Positions 23,835 through 33,535 are shown, counted from the first letter of the stretch. The stretch is 42,850 nt of DNA from Prevotella sp. (GCA_016290175.1 JAEETD010000018.1:1-42850), one strand, 5' to 3'. Translations and numbers: made by a program. The notes: generated by a model from the sequence alone, not told the origin.

Positions 23835-24872
23835 ATGATAGACGAGGATTTCGACATACGTGAGGAACGGTATTCGCAAGGCGAGAAAGACTTTGAGAAT
23901 GCACTGCGTCCGCTGGCCTTTAGGGATTTCAGCGGGCAGAAGAAGGTTGTGGAGAACTTGGAGGTCTTTGTTGAGGCTGCCAAATATCGTGGTGAACCTC
24001 TTGACCACACACTCTTGCACGGCCCTCCTGGCTTGGGAAAGACCACACTGTCGAACATCATCGCCAACGAACTGGGCGTCGGCTTCAAGATTACTTCCGG
24101 CCCTGTGCTCGACAAACCTGGCGATTTGGCTGGCATCTTGACTTCACTGGAGAAAAACGATGTACTCTTTATCGATGAGATTCACCGTCTGTCACCCGTT
24201 GTGGAAGAATATCTCTATTCGGCGATGGAAGACTATCGCATCGACATCATGATCGACAAAGGCCCCTCCGCACGTTCGATACAGATTGACCTCAATCCAT
24301 TTACGCTTGTGGGTGCCACCACCCGTAGCGGTCTGCTGACAGCACCTTTGAGGGCCCGTTTCGGCATTAATATGCATTTGGAATATTACGACCCCGATAC
24401 GTTGCAGCAAATCATCGAGCGTTCGGCCAATATCTTAGGTGTACCCATCACTGAGGATGCTGCATTGGAGATTGCCGGTCGATCAAGAGGCACACCCCGT
24501 ATTGCCAATGCCCTATTGCGCCGTGTGCGCGATTTCGCACAGGTAAAAGGCAACGGCAAAATCGACACCAAAATCACGAAGATAGCCCTCACGGCCCTGA
24601 ACATCGACCAATACGGCCTGGACGAGATCGACAACAAGATCCTACTCACCATCATTGACAAGTTCAAGGGCGGCCCTGTGGGTATTACAACTATCGCCAC
24701 AGCTGTTGGCGAGGATGCTGGCACGGTTGAGGAGGTCTACGAACCCTTCCTCATTATGGAAGGCTTCATCAAGCGCACTCCTCGTGGCCGTATGGTCACC
24801 GAACTGGCTTATAAGCATTTCGGCCGCAATCCCTACGGTGGAAACATTATGGAACCCAATCTCTTTGATTAA
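23835..24872 (+). CDS. ruvB: Holliday junction branch-migration ATPase RuvB (345 aa)
   Basis: Motor of the RuvABC complex. Starts [17 protein letters not shown], with [13 protein letters not shown] (about 24-36), Walker [11 protein letters not shown] (about 62-71), Walker [11 protein letters not shown] (about 110-119), sensor-1 VGATTRSG and the arginine-finger region APLRARFG, and a C-terminal winged helix ([28 protein letters not shown]). Full length. First gene of a close-packed group: coaD follows after 7 bp, ybeY after a further 22 bp. Lengthening to 23757 would cross the promoter. Confidence 0.96.
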   Translation: MIDEDFDIREERYSQGEKDFENALRPLAFRDFSGQKKVVENLEVFVEAAKYRGEPLDHTLLHGPPGLGKTTLSNIIANELGVGFKITSGPVLDKPGDLAGILTSLEKNDVLFIDEIHRLSPVVEEYLYSAMEDYRIDIMIDKGPSARSIQIDLNPFTLVGATTRSGLLTAPLRARFGINMHLEYYDPDTLQQIIERSANILGVPITEDAALEIAGRSRGTPRIANALLRRVRDFAQVKGNGKIDTKITKIALTALNIDQYGLDEIDNKILLTIIDKFKGGPVGITTIATAVGEDAGTVEEVYEPFLIMEGFIKRTPRGRMVTELAYKHFGRNPYGGNIMEPNLFD

Positions 24873-24879
24873 TACAATA

Positions 24880-25335
24880 ATGATAAAGACAGGAGTATTT
24901 GTTGGCAGTTTTAATCCGTTTACCATCGGACACGACTCGATAGTGAAGAGAGCCCTCCCGTTGTTCGACCGGCTGGTGATTGGCGTTGTGGGCGATAATG
25001 TGCACAAGCCGGATATGCCATCGGCAGAAGAGCGGATGCAGGCTATCCGTAAACTGTATGCCGACGAACAGCGTATTGAGGTGAAGCCTTATCACGGACT
25101 GGCGATGGACTTCGCCAAAGCCGAAGGAGCAAAGTTTATCGTGAAAGGTGTACGATCAGTAAGCGATTTCGAGTACGAGCAATGGCAGGCCGACTTCAAT
25201 CGCAGGATTGGAGGCGTCGAGACCATTCTGCTCTATACAGAGCCTGAACTGGCAAGCATCTCGTCGAGTGCCCTGCGGGAATTGCAGCACTTTGGCGTAG
25301 ACATCACGCCTTACTTGCCAAAAAGGAATTCATAA
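24880..25335 (+). CDS. coaD: Phosphopantetheine adenylyltransferase (CoaD, 151 aa)
   Basis: Fourth step of coenzyme A synthesis: ATP plus 4'-phosphopantetheine to dephospho-CoA. Nucleotidyltransferase motif GSFNPFTIGH (residues 8-17, T/HxGH), KGVRSVSDFEYE (about 87-98) and the ISSSALREL block (about 128-136), which matches the ISSS.(V/A)(R/K)E motif of CoaD. The start at ATG 24880 gives the usual length; the open frame extends upstream into ruvB but is not coding there. Confidence 0.93.
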   Translation: MIKTGVFVGSFNPFTIGHDSIVKRALPLFDRLVIGVVGDNVHKPDMPSAEERMQAIRKLYADEQRIEVKPYHGLAMDFAKAEGAKFIVKGVRSVSDFEYEQWQADFNRRIGGVETILLYTEPELASISSSALRELQHFGVDITPYLPKRNS

Positions 25336-25357
25336 TTCATCATCCGTCTTTAAAGAT

Positions 25358-25768
25358 ATGATTACTTATAGCAGTGAAGGGGTTAAGTTCCCCAATATCG
25401 GAAAACGTGAGACTTCCAATTGGATCAAGAACGTGGCCGCTACCTATGGTAAAAAAATCGGTGAAATCGGCTATATGTTCGTCAATGACGACAAGATCCT
25501 TGAGGTGAACAATGAGTTTCTCGGCCATGATTACTACACTGACATCATTACCTTTGACTATTGCGAAGGGAAGGTGCTGAACGGTGATATTTACATCTCG
25601 CTCGACACCGTCTTTACCAATGCCGATAAGTTCGGCAGACCCTACGACGAGGAGTTGCACCGCGTGATTATCCACGGCATCCTCCATCTCTGTGGCATCA
25701 ACGACAAAGGGCCTGGCGAACGGGCCATCATGGAAGAGGCAGAAGACAAGGCACTGGCCATGAGATAG
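25358..25768 (+). CDS. ybeY: rRNA maturation endoribonuclease YbeY (136 aa)
   Basis: Metal-dependent RNase acting on 16S rRNA 3'-end maturation and ribosome quality control. N-terminal GEIGYMFVNDDKILEVNNEFLGHDYYTDIITFDY (about 30-66) is typical, as is HGILHLCGINDKGPGERAIMEEAEDKAL (about 107-134). Two of the three canonical zinc-binding His are present (HGILH); the third, in the GxxDH segment, is replaced by Lys (GINDK). I recall the same change in other Bacteroidetes YbeY proteins, so it is probably phylum-typical. Four bases before the next start. Confidence 0.9.
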   Translation: MITYSSEGVKFPNIGKRETSNWIKNVAATYGKKIGEIGYMFVNDDKILEVNNEFLGHDYYTDIITFDYCEGKVLNGDIYISLDTVFTNADKFGRPYDEELHRVIIHGILHLCGINDKGPGERAIMEEAEDKALAMR

Positions 25769-25771
25769 ACA

Positions 25772-28639
25772 ATGAGAAAAGCCCTATTACTAATCTACAT
25801 CCTTACCACCTGTCTGACAGCAGAAGCACAGAAATGGACAGCCGACGAGGTGAAGAAGGTCATCAAAAAGGTCAACACTTATTGGCAAGCCAACAACCCT
25901 GCCGAGGTCCGTGCTTTTTGGGACAATGCCGCCTATCACACAGGTAATATCGAGGTTTACAAACTCCTTGGCGACACCAGTATGCTCGATTACAGCATCC
26001 GTTGGGCCACACACAACCAATGGATGGGTGCCAAAGAAAAGGATTCCACGAAATGGAAATACAAACAATACGGCGAAGGACAAGACTATGTGCTATTCGG
26101 TGACTGGCAGATTTGTTTTCAGACCTATATAGACTTGTTCAATCTTTCGCCCGACGGACGAAAGGTTGAACGAGCCAAGGAAGTTATGGGTTATGAAGCC
26201 GACTCGAAAGCCAATGACTACTGGTGGTGGGCTGATGCACTCTATATGGTGATGCCCGTGATGACCAAGATGTACAAATTGACGGGTGACACCAAATACC
26301 TGCGAAAGCTCTATGAAAACATCCTCTATTCCGACAGTATCATGCTTGACAAGGAGACCGGCCTCTATTTCCGTGATGGGAAATATGTCTGGCCGAAACA
26401 CAAGACAGACGCAGGTAAGAAGGATTTCTGGGCACGTGGCGATGGCTGGGTATTGGCTGGACTGGCGAAAGTGCTACAGGATATGCCTAAGACGTATGAA
26501 CACCAGCCGTTCTTTGTGGAGAAATACGTCAATCTGGCGCGCGGCGTGAAACAATTACAACAGCCAGAAGGCTATTGGACACGTTCGATGATGGATCCTG
26601 AGCAAGCACCCGGACCGGAGACGTCGGGCACTGCTTTCTTCTGCTATGGTTTGCTTTGGGGTGTCAACAACGGTTATCTGTCAAAAGCTGAATTTGGCGA
26701 AACCATCAACAAAGCCTGGGACTATCTGAGCAATACAGCCTTGCAGAAAGACGGCAAGATTGGCTATGTACAGCCCATCGGCGAGAGGGCTATCCCAGGA
26801 CAGAAGGTAGATGCCAACTCACACGCCAACTTCGGCGTGGGTGCCTTCCTGTTAGCTGCTTGCGAATACACCAGATATCTTCAAGAAGCGCAACGTCTTT
26901 TGCCTCGTGCTGACCTACCTTTCTGGCGTGACTCGATACCCACAGAGATGCGTCAGAGCTATATTCATTATGGTGAGCAATACCTAGGGAAACCTTGGAC
27001 CTCACTCCCTTGGGCCGTTTTCGCAGAGTATAAGACCAACGGTAATCGTGTGAACTATGAAACGCTCTGCTTCGGGAAACGTCGGCAACTTGCAGCCATC
27101 GTCATGGCTGAGATCATGGAAGGCAAAGGTCGGTTCCTGTCGGATATCATCGATGGAATCGGCAGTTTCTGTGAGGAGACCTGGTGGGGCATACCTGCCC
27201 ATTACAGCAAACAGATTCCTTTGGCCGAGGTTCAGGAAGTAGACTTGTTTAATGCTGAAACAGCCAGCCTCATCGCCTGGACAAGGTACATGCTACAGCC
27301 ACAGTTGGATGCTTTCTCTCCCACTCTTTGTCAGCGTATCGACCACGAGATAGAGCGCCGTATCCTGAAACCAGCTCTCGCAAAGGACTACTGGTGGAAG
27401 AAGGCCGGCATGAACTGGAACCCGTGGATCTGTTCCAACTGGCTATCCTGTGTGCTGATCTGTGAAAAAGACGAAACCCGTAAGGCTGAAGCTATCGCAC
27501 AGATTACAAAGGCCACACGAACGTTCATCGATGCTTATCCTGAAGATGGGGGCTGCGACGAAGGACCGGGCTATTGGGACAGGGCTGCTGCTTCGATGTT
27601 TGAGGTGATCAGACAGCTGTCTGACTTTTCTGAGTCTCCCGATTTCTCAGATTGCTCTGCCAAAATCCGCAATATGGCTTCCTATGCCTATAAGACCTAT
27701 ATCGGCAATGGCTATTGCGTGAATTTTGCTGATGCCCACGAGAACCGGGCTGTTCAGCAAGTGAATATCGTCTATCCCTTTGGACTGTTCCTGAACGACA
27801 AAACGATGAGAGAGTTCGGTGCTTCTATCGGACAACAGAAGGATGTACTGAATAATCCCGCCTTGCTCTACGATAAAAGCGGAAACTTCCCCACCCTAGG
27901 GCGGGAACTCTTCTTCCTCCGCCATATCCAGACGTTTATGAACGAACAACCTCACGAGCCTATATTAAATAATGTGTGGTTGCCCGATCTGCAGATGATG
28001 ACGGCTCGCAGGGGCAATCTCTATGTGGCAATGAAAGGCGGAAATAACGGTGAGAGCCATAATCACAACGATGTTGGCTCGTTTATTGTCTATGCAGACA
28101 ACCAACCACTATTGATTGACCCCGGTGTTGGCGAATACACAGCTGCAACCTTCGGCAAGAACCGTTACGACATCTGGACCATGCAGTCGCAATATCATAA
28201 CCTGCCACAGATCAACGGCTGCGATCAGAAAGACGGTCAGCAATATGCCGCCAAGATCATCAGCCATAAGGAAGGCAGACTCTGTCTGGATATCGCAGGC
28301 GCCTATCCAAAGGAAGCAGGCGTTAACACGTGGAGGCGCACTGTTTCTGCGATGAAATCGGGCATTTCTGTGACCGAAGACTACGAGTTAGGCCATTATT
28401 CCCAACCCTCGTGCCTGATGTTCCTCACAACCGTCAAGCCTGATATCTCAAAAGGTCGTGTGAAGTTGGGCAACCATTGCATTGACTACGACAATGGTCA
28501 GTTGGAGGCATCCGTCGAAGATATCAGCAACAAACTAGATCCTTTGCTACAACAGATGTGGGGTCAGCAGATGTATCGCATCATACTGACCATCCGTTCG
28601 CAGAAGACCAAGAACAAAATCAGCTACACCATCCGATAA
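25772..28639 (+). CDS. Secreted GH105/GH88-type unsaturated glycuronyl hydrolase fused to a heparinase II/III-type lyase (955 aa)
   Basis: Two catalytic-type modules in one chain. After a signal peptide (residues 1-19, MRKALLLIYILTTCLTAEA), residues about 20-385 match GH105/GH88: YGEGQDYVLFGDWQICFQTYIDL, NDYWWWADALYMVMPVM with the likely catalytic Asp near 154, and FWARGDGWVLAGLAKVL. Residues about 390-955 match heparinase II/III-like polysaccharide lyases: an alpha-toroid with NWNPWICSNWLS and DGGCDEGPGYWDRAA, then a beta-sandwich with SHNHNDVGSFIVYADNQPLLIDPGVGEYT (near 755-783). The lyase would make unsaturated uronides that the hydrolase removes. Starts 3 bp after ybeY, so it may sit at the end of the ruvB operon. 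Exact polysaccharide not deducible. Confidence 0.82.
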   Translation: MRKALLLIYILTTCLTAEAQKWTADEVKKVIKKVNTYWQANNPAEVRAFWDNAAYHTGNIEVYKLLGDTSMLDYSIRWATHNQWMGAKEKDSTKWKYKQYGEGQDYVLFGDWQICFQTYIDLFNLSPDGRKVERAKEVMGYEADSKANDYWWWADALYMVMPVMTKMYKLTGDTKYLRKLYENILYSDSIMLDKETGLYFRDGKYVWPKHKTDAGKKDFWARGDGWVLAGLAKVLQDMPKTYEHQPFFVEKYVNLARGVKQLQQPEGYWTRSMMDPEQAPGPETSGTAFFCYGLLWGVNNGYLSKAEFGETINKAWDYLSNTALQKDGKIGYVQPIGERAIPGQKVDANSHANFGVGAFLLAACEYTRYLQEAQRLLPRADLPFWRDSIPTEMRQSYIHYGEQYLGKPWTSLPWAVFAEYKTNGNRVNYETLCFGKRRQLAAIVMAEIMEGKGRFLSDIIDGIGSFCEETWWGIPAHYSKQIPLAEVQEVDLFNAETASLIAWTRYMLQPQLDAFSPTLCQRIDHEIERRILKPALAKDYWWKKAGMNWNPWICSNWLSCVLICEKDETRKAEAIAQITKATRTFIDAYPEDGGCDEGPGYWDRAAASMFEVIRQLSDFSESPDFSDCSAKIRNMASYAYKTYIGNGYCVNFADAHENRAVQQVNIVYPFGLFLNDKTMREFGASIGQQKDVLNNPALLYDKSGNFPTLGRELFFLRHIQTFMNEQPHEPILNNVWLPDLQMMTARRGNLYVAMKGGNNGESHNHNDVGSFIVYADNQPLLIDPGVGEYTAATFGKNRYDIWTMQSQYHNLPQINGCDQKDGQQYAAKIISHKEGRLCLDIAGAYPKEAGVNTWRRTVSAMKSGISVTEDYELGHYSQPSCLMFLTTVKPDISKGRVKLGNHCIDYDNGQLEASVEDISNKLDPLLQQMWGQQMYRIILTIRSQKTKNKISYTIR

Positions 28640-28642
28640 TCA

Positions 28643-31600
28643 CTATAGGGAAGAGTCTATCAACGTACGGAACTGCTGAATGCCCTGATGATTGTTGTCC
28701 AGTTCCTCAACTTCTGCCAGATACTTCAGAGCCTTTTCTTTGTCGCCCATGCCATAATAACCGAGGGCAAGCATGTACTTGCAGTGAATAAGGTTCTTCG
28801 TATCGAGCGAGTCCTCCCAGATCAACAGATCGGGCAGAGAGACTGCGAAATAGTCCATCACCACATTGTCGAAGACATGCTGCTGCCCGTAGTTGATGAG
28901 TTTGAAGAATCGGCCATGCGCCTCATCCTCACGTCCCAGTTTCCGTAAGGCCAAACCCTGATAGAAAATCTTGTCAGGCTTGGCGTCATTATAATACATC
29001 GCAGCAGCAGGCTCCTGAGGCCCTTTCGTAGCCGCTTCCCAACACTCGCAAGCTTTATCTTTCTGTCCCAAGGCATCATAGGCGACACCTAATAGATAAT
29101 AGAAGTCGTTCTCCTGAGCACCAAAGAGCTTGCCTTCGCCCAAATGAGGCGGATAAGTGAGGCATTCCTCTAAAAGACCGATGGCCTTTTCTAGATGATC
29201 TAGTCCTTCTAGATTGGCTAGTTCAAGTTTTGCCAGCTCCACGCGGCAGATCTGATACTGCGAAGACACCTTGCCCTCGCCGCCTTCCCAAGGATGGAAC
29301 TTGTGGGCATCAAGTTTCGCCATTGCCTCTTCATAGCGGCCAAGCTGATTCAGCAGAGTTATCTCCTCGAGCACAAGATCATCGCGCTGCTGAATGAGCT
29401 GAGGATATTTCTGCAGGAAGTCAAGACGCTCCTGATGGGGTTTATGCAAGCGCTTATAGAGCTGGTCAAGTTCCATCAGCATGCGGGCATCGGTCTCATC
29501 GAGATGGAAGGCCTTCTCCATATATTCCAAAGCCTCGTCTTGAGGATTCTTCTCATTCTTCTCTTGTCCAGGACCCGTCAATTTCTCGCCAGCAGCTATC
29601 TGGCGTGCTAACTCCGACATCATGTCTACAGCCCAGTCCATACATTCCTCTACACTTGATTCTTGTGGCTTCTCCGACTTATTGAAACGGGCCAGAGCCA
29701 GGTTGCGCCAAACTGCCGGGTATGTTGGGTCGAGTCTGGCTGAGCGTTCCCAATATCTCACTGCCAGATCATACTGCCGCTTATCGTAATAAAGACAGCC
29801 CAGATAATAAGGTGCCCGGGCATCCTTCACAAATGGATTCAGACCTATGTACTTCAAGATGATCGCATCTTCCAGACGGTTGGGGAAACAATAATCCGGA
29901 CTGACAGATACTGCCTTCTGCAGATAGCCGAAACTATCGGTCATATTGGCAGCATAGGCCAGATAATAATAGGTAAGCGGTGATTCCTCTGCACCATTGT
30001 CGATAGCTGTCTGCAGCACAAGGGTTGCCTCGTCCTCAAGGCTTGACTGCAGATAGTCGAGAGCGGTTTCGTGGTAATTATAGATATTACCATGCATGAG
30101 TTCCACCATACGGTCCAAAGGCTCTTTGTTGCCTGTCAGCAAATGCTCCTCCACCATGCAGACATAGTTGAAGGGATCTATCTGATACGAGGCCTTTATC
30201 CAGGCAAGCGCCTCATCCTTACGTCCCAGTTTGCGCAGGGCGACGGCCTTCATGGCACGCGCCTTATGATTGTGGCTGTTGCTGATAAGGGCCCGCTCTA
30301 ATTCGTCAAGCGCATCTTCCCAGCGTTCATCTATCAGACTGATACAGGCAGCCTCGAAGTAGCTGGCATCTGCCCAGGCCTTGTTCCAGCTGCTTTTCCA
30401 GAAACACTCGTATGCAGGTCCCGTCTGTAGCAGGTATTTATTGACAAGACCCAGATAGAAGAGGGCTTCACCATCATACGGATTGGGATTACGCTTTTTC
30501 TGTACCTTCACGGCAGTCTCCAGATAGGGCTTCGCCTTTTCGAAACAGGCACGACGCAGATACCAGAGGCCCGTCTGCAGATTGCAGCGATAGTCCATCG
30601 GATCACGGCGCAGACCCTCCTCGTAATAGTCGAGTGCACTCCAGGTTGCATGGCGGTATTGCTCCAGATGCAGACCCGTCAGATAGAGCTGATCGATGGT
30701 TTTCGTATCCTGTGGCGAAAGCGCAGCCTCAGCGGCATCGGGAATAGGACGGATGTCGTCGGGCTCAGCATGCCAAGCGAGCAAAGGGAACTTGCGGGGA
30801 TTATCGGCGCGGTCGATGGCGAGGAAAAGATCCTGAAGCGACACATCCCCACACGCAATCGTCTCAACGAACACCTCCTCTGGCGACAGCGTCACTACCT
30901 TATTATAATATTCCTTACCGTAGTCGTCTTCGAGTATGATGCGGACCTCTTTCCTGGAAGTGGCAAGGATTCTGAAGCAGACAGAATGGTCTTCTCCCTC
31001 CTCGATATTCATAATGAAATCCTTCGAGGCCTGCTTCACGATACCGATTTCACGATACGGCATGAAATACTGTACAAACTGTTTTTCCTCGTAAGGCATG
31101 AGCCAGGTGAAGTCGGGCTGGTTCTCGGTATAGACACCCGCCATCAGTTCTATATAGGGGCGGAAGCCCTTGCGGTCGATGTGCCATTGTCGGGCCTCAT
31201 CTGGCGAAGTCTCATCCGTGAGGTTACGATCCCAGGCGCGTCCGAAGTCACCATTTCCCCATGTCCATTGTTTCTTGCCTGGCGAGAAATGGTGCGAGGC
31301 CACATGCAGCATGCCTCCCTTCGTATCGTTCTCATAGCCGCCCTCGAAATCATACTTGGAGTTGACTGCCATATAACTCGTCGGCACAGGGATATTCCGA
31401 TAGTTCGAGATATCCACACCTGCCGAGTAATCCATCTTATAATAAGTACCCGTAGCGATAGGGAACGAAGACACGGCGCGCTTGCCATGATCGAAGACCG
31501 CATTCACATCAGGCGGGAACACACTCTGATAGGCATCGTTCACCTCTACGGCTGGGTTCGCCCACCAGAGGAAGGTCTGAGGCAGATTGGTGCGGTTGCT

Positions 31601-32125
31601 CACACGACCTTGTATCTCAAGATAAGCACAACCTGGGCGCAGCGTAAAGCCCGCCATACCCTTCTGGTGGGACATCCGCTCCATCTCGTTCACCCATACC
31701 GTCACTGAGCCGTCCTCATTCTCCACAATGGTGCTATCCACGGGCATAAAGGTAGAGGGTCGATGGTGCTGGGGCCAGTTAAATTCGATGCCGCCACTGA
31801 TCCAAGGGCCGGCCAGACCCACGAGCGCAGGCTTCACCACATGGTTATAATAGACGAAATGGCGCTCCTTGATCTTATCGTAGGCCATCTGGATGCGTCC
31901 GCCCAACTCTGGCAGGATCATCACCTTGATATACTCGTTCTCGAGATACACGGCCTTGTAGTCCTTATCGGTCTTCTCGTCACTGATAGACTCTATCACC
32001 GGATAAGGATAAACCACGCCGCTCGATCCCTGATAGACACGTTTTTCCAGAAACATTGGATTCTTTTCTGGCTTTCCCACCTCATAGGTCGGGATTGTTA
32101 CAATTTCTCTCCAAGCTTTAACCAT
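28643..32125 (-). CDS. DUF5107 plus tetratricopeptide-repeat protein (1160 aa)
   Basis: N-terminal third (about 1-400) is DUF5107, a probable beta-sandwich of the galactose-mutarotase-like kind, with LPELGGRIQMAYDK (about 72-85), GPWISGGIEFNWPQHHRPSTF (about 107-127) and the WTWGNGDFGRAWDRNLTD block (about 283-300). The C-terminal two thirds are many TPR-like helical pairs (ALDYYEEGLRRDP..., AVRYWERSARLDPTYPAVWRNLALARFNK). No signal peptide, so probably cytoplasmic. It is the last gene of a minus-strand unit with a sugar-porter MFS (21 bp upstream), which suggests a role in carbohydrate use; DUF5107 family function is not settled. Confidence 0.82.
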   Translation of the reverse strand: MVKAWREIVTIPTYEVGKPEKNPMFLEKRVYQGSSGVVYPYPVIESISDEKTDKDYKAVYLENEYIKVMILPELGGRIQMAYDKIKERHFVYYNHVVKPALVGLAGPWISGGIEFNWPQHHRPSTFMPVDSTIVENEDGSVTVWVNEMERMSHQKGMAGFTLRPGCAYLEIQGRVSNRTNLPQTFLWWANPAVEVNDAYQSVFPPDVNAVFDHGKRAVSSFPIATGTYYKMDYSAGVDISNYRNIPVPTSYMAVNSKYDFEGGYENDTKGGMLHVASHHFSPGKKQWTWGNGDFGRAWDRNLTDETSPDEARQWHIDRKGFRPYIELMAGVYTENQPDFTWLMPYEEKQFVQYFMPYREIGIVKQASKDFIMNIEEGEDHSVCFRILATSRKEVRIILEDDYGKEYYNKVVTLSPEEVFVETIACGDVSLQDLFLAIDRADNPRKFPLLAWHAEPDDIRPIPDAAEAALSPQDTKTIDQLYLTGLHLEQYRHATWSALDYYEEGLRRDPMDYRCNLQTGLWYLRRACFEKAKPYLETAVKVQKKRNPNPYDGEALFYLGLVNKYLLQTGPAYECFWKSSWNKAWADASYFEAACISLIDERWEDALDELERALISNSHNHKARAMKAVALRKLGRKDEALAWIKASYQIDPFNYVCMVEEHLLTGNKEPLDRMVELMHGNIYNYHETALDYLQSSLEDEATLVLQTAIDNGAEESPLTYYYLAYAANMTDSFGYLQKAVSVSPDYCFPNRLEDAIILKYIGLNPFVKDARAPYYLGCLYYDKRQYDLAVRYWERSARLDPTYPAVWRNLALARFNKSEKPQESSVEECMDWAVDMMSELARQIAAGEKLTGPGQEKNEKNPQDEALEYMEKAFHLDETDARMLMELDQLYKRLHKPHQERLDFLQKYPQLIQQRDDLVLEEITLLNQLGRYEEAMAKLDAHKFHPWEGGEGKVSSQYQICRVELAKLELANLEGLDHLEKAIGLLEECLTYPPHLGEGKLFGAQENDFYYLLGVAYDALGQKDKACECWEAATKGPQEPAAAMYYNDAKPDKIFYQGLALRKLGREDEAHGRFFKLINYGQQHVFDNVVMDYFAVSLPDLLIWEDSLDTKNLIHCKYMLALGYYGMGDKEKALKYLAEVEELDNNHQGIQQFRTLIDSSL

Positions 32126-32146
32126 AATATAACGGAGTAATCTGAA

Positions 32147-33514
32147 TTATTTGATTAGTTCTTTTTCGAGTTCCTCCAACGACTTGCCCTTGGTCTCAGG
32201 ACAACGGCGGAACAGGAAGACAAAGGCACAGAAGCAGATGGCACTATAGATCCAGAACGAACCGCTGCTGCCAAGTGCTGCATTCATCGAGGGGAACGAG
32301 AAGGTCAGCGTGCAGCAGCCCACCCAAAGGGCGAACGTACATGTGGCCATCGCGATGCCACGAATGCGGTTGGGGAAGATCTCCGCCAACAGCGTCCAGG
32401 TGACAGGTCCCAGCGTCATTGCATAGGTCGAGATGGCTGCCACCACGAGACAGACCATTGCAAAGCCCTTCACCTCGAAGAAATAGCAGGTGCCAAGGGT
32501 CAGATAGATCAGTCCCAAGCCGCCGGCACCCAATAATATCAGCGTACGACGACCCCACTTCTCAATCGTATAGAGTGCCACAATGGTGAAAATGACATTG
32601 GCGATACCCGTAATGACGATATTGATGAACATACCGTCTACATCGAAGCCTGCACCCACGAATATCTCTTGTGCATAATTGAAGATCACGTTCGTACCGC
32701 ACCACTGCTGGAACACGGCAATCACCAGACCCAGTATGAGTACGCGTCGATACTGCTTGGAACAGAGAACTGAGAGTTGAGAATTAAGAGTGAAGAGTGA
32801 AGAGTTATGATTACTGTCTGCCCTTGTTTTTTCATCAGCAGAGTAATCATAACTCTTAGTTCTTAATTCTTCACTCTTATTTCTTAGTTTGATAAACACC
32901 GGGCTCTCAGGAATAAAGAAGCTCATCAGCAGGAACAGCGCTGCGGGCAGCGTCTCTGCCCAGAACATCCATCGCCATCCCCACTCCAGATTCCAAGCCT
33001 GACTCTCTGCCACTGAGGTGTCGCGGGCCAGCAGCATATTCACCACCTGCGCTGCCAGGATACCCAGCACGATGGTCATCTGGTTCAGGCTCACCATCCT
33101 TCCGCGAATCTCCGTCGGACTGACCTCTGCGATATACATCGGCGAAAGGGCCGAAGCCACACCAATGCCCATACCACCGATAAAGCGGGCGATATTAAAC
33201 ATGGTGAAATCATTGAACAGGCCTGTGGCAATCGCCGATACCGTAAACAGCACCGCAGCCACTATCAGCAACGGCTTGCGACCATACTTGTCGGCTGCAG
33301 CACCTGCTACCATCGCACCTATCAGACAGCCCACCAAGGCCGTCGACATCGCCACACCTTGCAGTAAAGGCGACTCGCTGATGCCAAAATACAACTCATA
33401 GAACGGTTTTGCCCCTCCTATCACGACCCAGTCGTAACCAAAGAGCAGGCCACCCATTGCCGAAACGGCACAGATGAAATACAGAAATCCCCTGTTTTTT
33501 TCCAGAGTAATCAT
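32147..33514 (-). CDS. Sugar-porter MFS transporter with repeat-derived cytoplasmic loop (455 aa)
   Basis: Proton-coupled sugar transporter of the XylE/GLUT-like family, about 12 hydrophobic helices. Signatures: GYDWVVIGGA in helix 1, RFIGGMGIGVASALSPMYIAEVSPTEIRGRM (about 112-142), FFIPESPVFIK at the end of helix 6, QQWCGTNVIFNYA in helix 7 and PETKGKSLEELE at the C-terminus. The normal cytoplasmic helical linker between helices 6 and 7 is replaced by a Lys/Ser/Asn-rich stretch (about 211-252, from NKSEELRTKS to SQLSVLCSKQ) encoded by repeat DNA that also occurs at the gene's own start. The frame is intact. Lies between ctpA and the DUF5107 gene on the same strand. Confidence 0.85.
   Translation of the reverse strand: MITLEKNRGFLYFICAVSAMGGLLFGYDWVVIGGAKPFYELYFGISESPLLQGVAMSTALVGCLIGAMVAGAAADKYGRKPLLIVAAVLFTVSAIATGLFNDFTMFNIARFIGGMGIGVASALSPMYIAEVSPTEIRGRMVSLNQMTIVLGILAAQVVNMLLARDTSVAESQAWNLEWGWRWMFWAETLPAALFLLMSFFIPESPVFIKLRNKSEELRTKSYDYSADEKTRADSNHNSSLFTLNSQLSVLCSKQYRRVLILGLVIAVFQQWCGTNVIFNYAQEIFVGAGFDVDGMFINIVITGIANVIFTIVALYTIEKWGRRTLILLGAGGLGLIYLTLGTCYFFEVKGFAMVCLVVAAISTYAMTLGPVTWTLLAEIFPNRIRGIAMATCTFALWVGCCTLTFSFPSMNAALGSSGSFWIYSAICFCAFVFLFRRCPETKGKSLEELEKELIK
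32769..32885. repeat. AAGAGT/TTAAGA repeat block with 14-bp inverted arms inside the MFS gene
   Basis: AGAGTTATGATTAC at 32801-32814 is the perfect reverse complement of 32843-32856, with a 28-nt spacer. Both sides are extended by AAGAGTGAAGAGTGA- and GTTCTTAATTCTTC-like simple repeats. 33 bp at 32839-32871 are identical to 33503-33535 at the start of the same gene. The block is translated in frame as the loop between helices 6 and 7. Confidence 0.8.
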
Positions 33515-33535
33515 AACTCTTAGTTCTTAATTCTT
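33503..33535. repeat. 33-bp repeat spanning the ctpA stop and MFS start
   Basis: Identical to 32839-32871. On the minus strand it contains the stop codon of ctpA (TAA inside AAGAACTAAGAATTAAGA) and the start codon of the MFS gene (AGAGTTATGATTACTCTG), so the intergenic junction itself is made of the repeat. Confidence 0.75.

Noticed and set aside
30650..31708. 352-aa open frame antisense to the DUF5107 gene
   Set aside because: No recognisable motif; lies entirely in the DUF5107 coding region.
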